Assembly: GCA_018857735.1 (NCBI GenBank)
Contig: JABMCL010003290.1
Location: 168,762 to 232,761, forward strand
DNA from: Alviniconcha marisindica
Lineage: Eukaryota > Mollusca > Gastropoda > Provannidae
DNA length: 64,000 nucleotides
Reading direction: 5' to 3'
Below the pieces are notes generated by a model. It had not been told where the DNA came from. It saw only the letters and a program-made list of their open reading frames with translations, and did no database searches. The position numbers and the translations under genes are program-made. Below, piece after piece: positions 57,620-64,000 of this stretch (within the stretch, counting starts at the first letter, position 1; each line of letters opens with the position of its first letter).

Positions 57620-58680
57620 TGAATGGAGAGAGGGACCATTACTGAGTCTAGTAGTAGTACTGAGCAAGATTTGTTGGAGCTTAACTGATCTTGAGCATCT
57701 GAGTTTTACCAAGTGATGTGTGCAAGTGCTGCCTTGATGGGCCAAGTCAGCTGACGCTAGCTGAAGTCACGGTACAGACAACAGCAAACACTATCAAGTC
57801 AATATAGTAATAACTACATAATAAGTTAGGATAATAGCAGTCATTTCTATAATGTGGTATCTCACCAACAAGGGTTGTTCACCAAAATAATCCAGCATGC
57901 ACTAAAACTAAAACTGTTGAAGTTGGACCCTATATGGAAGAAGAAGAACTTCAAGAAGAACCTGAACTTTTTAGCACTAACCACTAAGTACACTGTGCTT
58001 TACAGAATCAACAAAATGTATATGTAAATCTCAAAAATAATATACTTAAACATTCTATTTCTCACACAACATGCACAAACTACATTTTGCTGATTTACAT
58101 TTTATTATCATGTGAATATTTACAGTTCAGCTCAAGATGGTATCTGTATGTTCAGAAAAGCCCATAATTATATGCTTCACCTTATCCCTCAGAAGTTCCC
58201 CTAACATTGCCTTTGAAACGGTTCACTTTTACATTTCATTGATTTACAACTGACCAAAAAGTGTCTCTCCAGGTTGCTTTTGTTGGCAGTGCACATGGTC
58301 AAAATACAGTTGATCAAATCACAAGAAAATTCCTGATTGCCATACATGCCATTTTATGGGTTTGGAATAAATGATGTCTGCTATTGCGCTAAAGCAGGAA
58401 GGTGGAAATACGGTACAACCTGGGAGAGAGAAAAAAGTCCTTGAGACTGAGATATTACTTTTGTATGAGTAAGATATATGTAGGTTTCTGAGTGTTTACT
58501 TGTACGATAATTTAAAGTTAAGAAGAAGAACCCCCTTTTTTTGTTGTTGTTGTATGTTTCAGATTCAGTGAAGAAAAAGCATATACTGTTGTCTGAATTG
58601 TTATGATACATTTTTTGATACAGTTGAATGTTTTTTGTGTGTGTTTGTGTCTCAAGCAAGCCTTCAAAACTTAAGTGAAA
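57620..58680. other. Intronic sequence with a dispersed repeat
   Basis: 57866-57950 shares TTCACCARAATAATCCAGC and GCACTAAAA with 35905-35945, followed in both by a weakly similar GAAGAAGAAC. No exon was recognised. Confidence 0.45.
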
Positions 58681-58689
58681 CGTAAGTAA

Positions 58690-58995
58690 GTAAACATGAT
58701 GTTTAATGTCCACAGAAACCGTAAGGCTTATTAGGGACAGGGAGAAGGGGTTATGGAGGTGGGAGAAGAGGAAGACTGTTATACCTATTGCTACACTGTC
58801 ACCACCAGAATGACTCCTGCATTAAGATGGGCAGTGATGAGAGCCATTTTAATGCTTTATTAATTGTGAGGGACAAAGTCACAAGATAGTGTCCACAGAC
58901 CACAATTTTTTAAGAGAAAGGAGAGCCGAAGTGGATTTGAACCAAGGTCCCTCTGCTTACCAGCCTAACGCCTTACTGCTAGGCCAAACCGGTTC
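58690..58995 (-). mobile_element. tRNA-derived SINE
   Basis: On the minus strand GGCCTAGCAGTAAGGCGTTA resembles a tRNA A-box region and GGTTCAAATCC is a B-box, about 35 bases apart. A non-tRNA body follows down to about 58690, which ends in (GTAA)n-like text (58684-58697). Weak conservation of tRNA stems and the attached body argue against a functional tRNA gene. Confidence 0.7.
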
Positions 58996-58999
58996 ACAC

Positions 59000-59540
59000 A
59001 AAAAGCGAAACATCTATGATACAACATTTCATTCTTATGTGACTGGAGACCCACTTCTGGTGTGTGTGTCTGATAAAAGAATAACGGCAACAAAATTGTT
59101 TTTTATAAATCTATAAATGAGCTAGGTATTTGGATGGGACCATGAAAGTGACTATATGAGGAAGTTTTCTGACAATAATTACATATCTAGGTTGCTTTCT
59201 TGAAACTTTCTTATGATTAAGCTGGGTGTCTGGCTTTGAAGGAGTCTGGCTGTGGTGAGTGTCTTTAAAAAGATTTTTATATTTTTATATATACCTCTGT
59301 TTCTTTAACCAGCCTTTTTTCTTTTTTTCTTCTGGAAAACAAGAACAATTATCAGTTCACTTAGTGAAATAGTCAACTTCTTAAGCCAAGTTTTTTTTTG
59401 CCAGGCTGTCCCAGAATGAAATAATACAGAGAGAATTGTGTTGGGGAATTGTTTACAGAACTTACACACCGACTTGTGTTTTTGTGTACTGACTTGGGAG
59501 CAGATCCATGCTCAAGACGTTACAAGATGATAAAAGTTCT
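59000..59540. other. Unassigned sequence
   Basis: No exon or element was recognised. Confidence 0.4.
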
Positions 59541-59548
59541 AACCTTAC

Positions 59549-59645
59549 GCATGATGATTTGAGGATCCAAGGGAGTAATGCTGTGGTCCAAGTGAAATCG
59601 GGTGTTCTTCCTGATGATTGATTTGCAAATTGCCATGTCCAGTGT
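59549..59645 (-). CDS. Candidate internal exon of an unrecognised gene
   Basis: The minus strand has an acceptor (T-rich stretch, then AAGGCTCAG) before 59645 and a donor GC/GTAAGG at 59547-59548. Between them lie 32 codons plus one base: TLDMAICKSIIRKNTRFHLD then HSITPLDPQIIM, ending in the first base of an Arg-type codon. The composition is protein-like and the donor is strong, but I do not recognise the family. The exon lies on the opposite strand to the Rab4 exon. It could belong to a gene that overlaps or follows Rab4, or could be a chance frame. Confidence 0.4.
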
Positions 59646-59659
59646 CTGAGCCTTGGTTT

Positions 59660-60930
59660 TAAAAAACAACAACATTATATGTATGTGCATTACAGTACAA
59701 TTACAATACAGCATGGTATACGAAGTAGAATTCTTATGACAAATCACTATAAATACGCAGCATGAAGAGAGAGAAAGCATATAACACAAAATACAACACA
59801 CTGTGTTTTATCTTCATTTCAGTAGTGATTCTGTTTAAATCATAGACAATATTGAAGCAGCCCATGCTTGGCTCACAGTATCTATTTAACTGGCTCGGTT
59901 TACTGCTAGTGGGACCAGTTCAGCAAAATTCTTAGTACACATGTTTGTGGGACGCATTATTGACAAACAGCAAAACAAATTTAGTTTTCTCACTGTTGTG
60001 ATTTTTATGTTAAACTGTTAGTATTTTTTTTACAGGTAACATATGACTGAAAACAGTCAGTGAAACAAAGAACTTCAACAGAGCCAACAGTAAATGAAAA
60101 TGCAAGCTGTAGTGAACATTGCAAATTTTGCTGAAATATATTTTTTCTGGTGTTTGCTCCATTTTTTTATGTTCTCTTAGTGTGTTCTTTGCTGTGCTGA
60201 GAAGCTTCTGATGACTAATAAACAAGTTGATTATTATACTAATTATGGGACTTCACTCAAAAAAAGTCTGTCATGGCAGCCTGGGCATTAAAAAATAAGT
60301 TGTCTATCAAGACCAGTCATGCTCCAGCTTACCTCACTGCTGAGATGGTGGCACTGGATCCTTCCTCCATCGCCCCCGCGGAGCCAGTTTCTCATGCAGG
60401 GGGTGTTTAAACTAAGCTGCTCCACCCCTTTCACTCATATCTTGTGTCTAGTTTCTGTCTACCGGCCCTTTCACCTATATTTCATTCCAAAAACTCCACA
60501 GTGCCTCAGTTTTCAGCTCCCTTTTTGCAGCTGACTTCCATCTAATGGGCCATTCTCCAGTGTTTGTCTACATCACAACTCTTCTTTGTATCGTACGTCT
60601 CTCACTCGCTGCAGTTGGCCCAACCCAATCAGTTGGCTGGTTGTGTTTTGCCCTAATTTTGATTAGGAGATAGCAGCTTAGGGTCAATCAGGGGATAGAA
60701 CTAAACTTTTTTCTTTTTCTATTTTAATCACCTGAGTATATTATGCTTTGAGCCCTGGTGCACACTTGCTGGAGTTCTGCTTGTGTGCATCCCCTTGTTG
60801 GACTTGGTGGCGAGTGGGGACAAAGTGTAACAAATCATTAGTAACCATAACATGGCACCCAAACACTCAAAAAAACAACTAATAGTGGGTTCACACAATT
60901 GCAGAAGTTTGCAACTGTTCCCCAAAATGT
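59660..60930. other. Unassigned sequence
   Basis: No exon was supported. The stretch 60300-60560 is GC-richer but its frames lack domain signatures. Confidence 0.35.
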
Positions 60931-60939
60931 ATTACTACA

Positions 60940-62330
60940 CGTCCCCTACCCTTGGGTCAGAAACGATGTTACCATTAAAAAACCACAGCACGTACGTTAA
61001 AAACAACCACACCATGTAATAGATGAATGATTTTTCTGTCAATCCCGTACCCTCATTTCATTACATTTTGTTTAGTTTGGTCACACCACGACATGTTACA
61101 AACTTCTGCGACAGTGTCAAAAAGATTCCGAACTGAGCCAAAAAGTTTCATACATATGCAACTTTTTGAAGCCACTTGGGTCAGAAACTAGCTTATTGTT
61201 AAAAATCTAGAGCACGGAAAATTTAAAGAGTGGTACCATGTGAAAGAAGAAAAATTGATCTATCCGTTCCTTACATTCTGAAAATTATGGTACGTTTACT
61301 TTGACCACATGAAAGCGTGTTATAAACTTCTACGACAAACATCCCAAATCAAAAAGTTGCAAACTACTTTTTGGATGGTGTTGTTGTTTCAGGGCCTACC
61401 GCTTAATAACTATGGAGTGGAATGTAAAGAGAATAGTACCATGTTAAAGATGATAAAATTTCCAATCAGTTACATATCTTTGTGTGTTGACTTTGGTTTT
61501 ATTTTAAACACAGTGCACTGTGATGCATACTGCGTGATGGCGTCGTGAAATTTCAAACTCAACCCCAAAAGTTGCATACTTATGCAACATTTTGGAGCCA
61601 CTTGCGTCAGAAACTTGCTGATTGTTAAAATCTAGAGCATGGAAAATTTAAAGAGTGGTTCCACATGAAAGAAGAAAGATTGTTCTATCTGTCCCTTACA
61701 TTTTGAAAATTATGTCACGTTTACTTTGACCACATGAAACCGTTTACTTTGACCACATGAAACCGTGTTGCAAACTTCTGTGACAAACATCCCAAATCAA
61801 AAAGTTGCAGACTACTTTTTGGATGGTGGTGTTGTTTTAGGGCCTACCGCTTTAACACTACAGACTGGAATGTAAAGAGAATGGTACCATGTAAAAGATG
61901 AGAAAATTTCTTATCAGTTACATATCTTTGTGTGTTAACTTTGGTTTTATTTTAAACTCACTGTCTGCAACTTTTTGTTGTCACTTCCTTCAGAAACTGG
62001 ATTACTGCTAAATAACTAGGGCACTGAAAATAAAGCGCATGGTACCACCAGAAAGATGAAAGAATTTTCTATATGTTTCCAATCTGGTTCAGATTATTCT
62101 GTCTTTAATCTGACCACACCAGACCATGGTGCAAACATCTTCGACAAGCAGGCTGTTCTGGGAAGTTGCAAAGTTCTCAACGGAGGGTACCATCATGAAT
62201 TGTCTAACTGGTGAATATATACAACACCAAGGTAAAAGTTTATCATACCATATGAAAGAGAGATTGATGTCCTATTAGTTTCATATATTGGACTGATTTA
62301 TTTGCGTGCAGCTTGACCATACCTTTCCCT
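60940..62330. repeat. Tandem array of about 212-bp diverged units
   Basis: GTCAGAAAC recurs at about 60955, 61180 and 61605, followed by TTAAA, AGAGCACGGAAAATTTAAAG and a GGTACCATG-like block. The alternate half-units share GGGCCTACCGCTTWAYAAC (61393, 61838), GGAATGTAAAGAGAAT and AGTTACATATCTTTGTGTGTT. Units alternate in two types, giving a higher-order period of about 425. A 23-bp duplication lies at 61722-61765. At least six half-units are visible, and the outer ones are the most diverged. Confidence 0.85.
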
Positions 62331-62399
62331 GTTGCATAGTTGTAAAAGACGTAAACTTTTTCAATCAGTGTCGGAATTTTCTGCCTCAAATTTCATCGT

Positions 62400-62760
62400 C
62401 GCATACATAAAGGAAACGGGGCTGGAAAAAATTTAACGGCAGCACATAAAAATATAATAATGAAAAAAAGATAAAAAGAGGGGAAAGTTAATCTATTCAT
62501 TGCACATCCATTTTGTTTTATTTCCCTTTTGGTTTATCCCCCCAACCCGAAAAATTAAAATTTTGAAAAATTCTTTCAATTTAAACAAATTTTTCAAACT
62601 TATGCAAAAACTGGAAAGTTTTATTTTAAATTCAGTTGAAAAATTTTTTGTAAAACCGGGTTTTTTGCACCTGTTTGGGAAAATACAGTTTATTTTGCCC
62701 CGGTGCATCAGAAATAATACCATTAACGTACCTGTGCCTACATTGGAAGAATATAATTTA
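62400..62760. other. Homopolymer-smeared, probably erroneous sequence
   Basis: Runs such as AAAATTTTGAAAAATT and TTTTTTGTAAAACCGGG are dense. It sits between the tandem array and the second copy of the minisatellite block. Confidence 0.6.
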
Positions 62761-62766
62761 TTTTTA

Positions 62767-64000
62767 TTGTCAAGTCGGTACATCGAGTCTACTAAAACTT
62801 TTAGTCGAGTCGGTAATCATACAGAAGAAACTGTTTAGATCTAATGCAAAATTGAACGTAGTAAACATTGTTGACACAGAGGTTTGCCCGCCTAACTACA
62901 CATCCACCGGCTACTATTCTACATCTACATACTTATAATTAATGTGTTTTATTCTACCACCATGGCTATGCATGAGCACCTATCTTATCCACAAATATAA
63001 ATGATAAATTGATCTACCTTTCTCGTCAATGAAAAAATTGAAATAAATTATTATTCTTTTGCAAATGATTGGATAGGAAACCACAAAGCTATTGGACTAC
63101 CTACCTACAAACCCTATGATGGCAGTGGCGCACCTGCTCAGATGACCATATCGCAACTGCTCAGAAACCAAATCATTTAATAACGTGTATTAGTCTTTCG
63201 ATGCGTCTATCTGTATGGTCCCCAGACCAACAAAGTTGTCCGTTCATTAAATACAACTGTGCACCACATACATACCCATTCAGGCTATTGTCTCCTGAAT
63301 CAAAGACCTACCCGTCAGTTAGTATGTCAAAAATAAATAATGAACTAACTGGATACCTGTACATTCAGGTGATAGTCACAAAACTACCCATTTATCCACA
63401 TAAGCATTTTCTTGCTATTCTTCACGGCTCGCTGCAAATATGTTGGCACAGTTATGCCCTTCCCCCAAACCCCCAAAAAAAAATTTTTTTTAAAACCCCC
63501 TGTGGTATCTTTCCCCTTTTAAATCCCAAACCCCAAATTTAAAAGGGCTCCTAAAATAAGGAAGGTAAAATTTTTTTTGGGTTTAAACCGGGAAAAAAAG
63601 GATCAAGATGAACATGATTGATGGGTATATAGATGGGTCTGTAAGTGGACAGGTAAGTTTACATACCCAGTTGGATGGAAATCGTGAATTGAATATGTTA
63701 GTTTATGAACGTCAGCAAATAGGTGAGTGAACATCAGGTTGGCTTACGTTGTTAGCTGTAAAGTAAGCATGGACATACTAAGGTAAATTATATGTAAAAC
63801 ATTAGGTGAGTGGATAGGTAGATCTTTTCGGTTATCTGGGAAAGAAAGCATCAAAATGAACAGATAGGGTTTATGAAAGGTACATCTTGAGCCAGGTAGC
63901 TGAGTCTTCCTGGTCATTGACCTTGATATAACCTCCTCACTGACTGGGCGTAAAAAAAACTACCTTCGTGGTTAGCCAGAAGGGAATAGCACCAAGATGA
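62767..64000. repeat. Diverged minisatellite / foldback-like block (copy 2)
   Basis: From ATTGTCAAGTCGGTACATCG the sequence follows 10170 onward in the same orientation (ATACAGAAGAAACTGT, GCTATTGGACTACCTACCTA, GATGCGTCTAYCTGTATGG, GTAAGTGGACAGGTAAGTTT). It is still in the block when the window ends. The part at 63460-63600 is smeared. Confidence 0.85.
63460..63600. other. Homopolymer-smeared segment inside copy 2
   Basis: It corresponds to about 10815-10915. There the intact copy has TTGTTTACCAGAAAGAAAGC, and here the same place reads as GGGTTTAAACCGGGAAAAAAA, with bases changed to match neighbours. Confidence 0.75.

Noticed and set aside
58925..58995. Possible tRNA gene on the minus strand
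   Set aside because: A- and B-box words are present, but stems pair poorly and a SINE-type body is attached.
1..64000. CRISPR arrays, operons, ribosome binding sites or other prokaryotic systems
   Set aside because: No array of equal spacers, no dense long frames; exon-intron structure and repeat content are eukaryotic.

Overview
The window looks like nuclear DNA of an invertebrate animal, most plausibly a gastropod mollusc. It is AT-rich and full of microsatellites, (TA)n, (CA)n, poly-G/poly-C tracts and many decayed transposon families. Only a handful of short host exons are spread over 64 kb with introns of 7-12 kb. The mollusc assignment rests on the style of SINE, LINE and piggyBac-like repeats and is an inference; metazoan origin is secure from the split TAF6L-like and Rab4-like exons.

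Host genes. On the minus strand a TAF6L-like gene (histone-fold SAGA/PCAF subunit) runs from about 35.1 kb down to 4.55 kb in four recognisable coding exons (34936-35079, 22598-22684, 15199-15352, 4795-4886). All splice phases are compatible, and an AATAAA signal follows the stop. Joined, they would give about 158 residues: histone fold plus the conserved linker and a short tail, with no HEAT-repeat exon that I could find. On the plus strand 57289-57369 is one exon of a Rab4-type GTPase carrying the P-loop; its other exons lie outside the window or were not found. 59549-59645 (minus) is an unassigned, splice-flanked candidate exon.

Mobile elements. In order: a broken mariner (3.4-4.2 kb); a piggyBac-type MITE (7.9-8.6 kb); a truncated copy of a TA-flanked element (8.9-9.9 kb); a minisatellite/foldback-like block (10.2-12.6 kb, second copy 62.8 kb to the end); an L2-like LINE 3' end (14.2-15.0 kb); a Rex1/L2-like LINE fragment (20.3-20.8 kb); a SINE (21.5-21.9 kb); a 687-bp MITE (24.6-25.3 kb); and a 2.87-kb inverted-repeat element with its own exons (26.7-29.5 kb). 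At 36.4-42.0 kb one LINE is split by two DNA transposons, one of them a shorter copy of the 26.7-29.5 kb element. From 45 to 56 kb lie two Ty3/Gypsy pol remnants in opposite orientation, enclosing three fragments of an RNase H-bearing LINE, one of which is itself split by an L2-like LINE. A tandem array of about 212-bp units occupies 60.9-62.3 kb.

Sequence quality. Four islands (about 30.34-31.42, 43.39-43.69, 62.40-62.76 and 63.46-63.60 kb) have single bases replaced by their neighbours into runs. Comparison with intact repeat copies suggests a consensus artefact rather than biology. The most interesting items are the apparently HEAT-less TAF6L-like gene, two unrelated element families that each carry arrays of a 15-19 bp internal motif, and a GT...AG-bounded difference between two copies of one of them.
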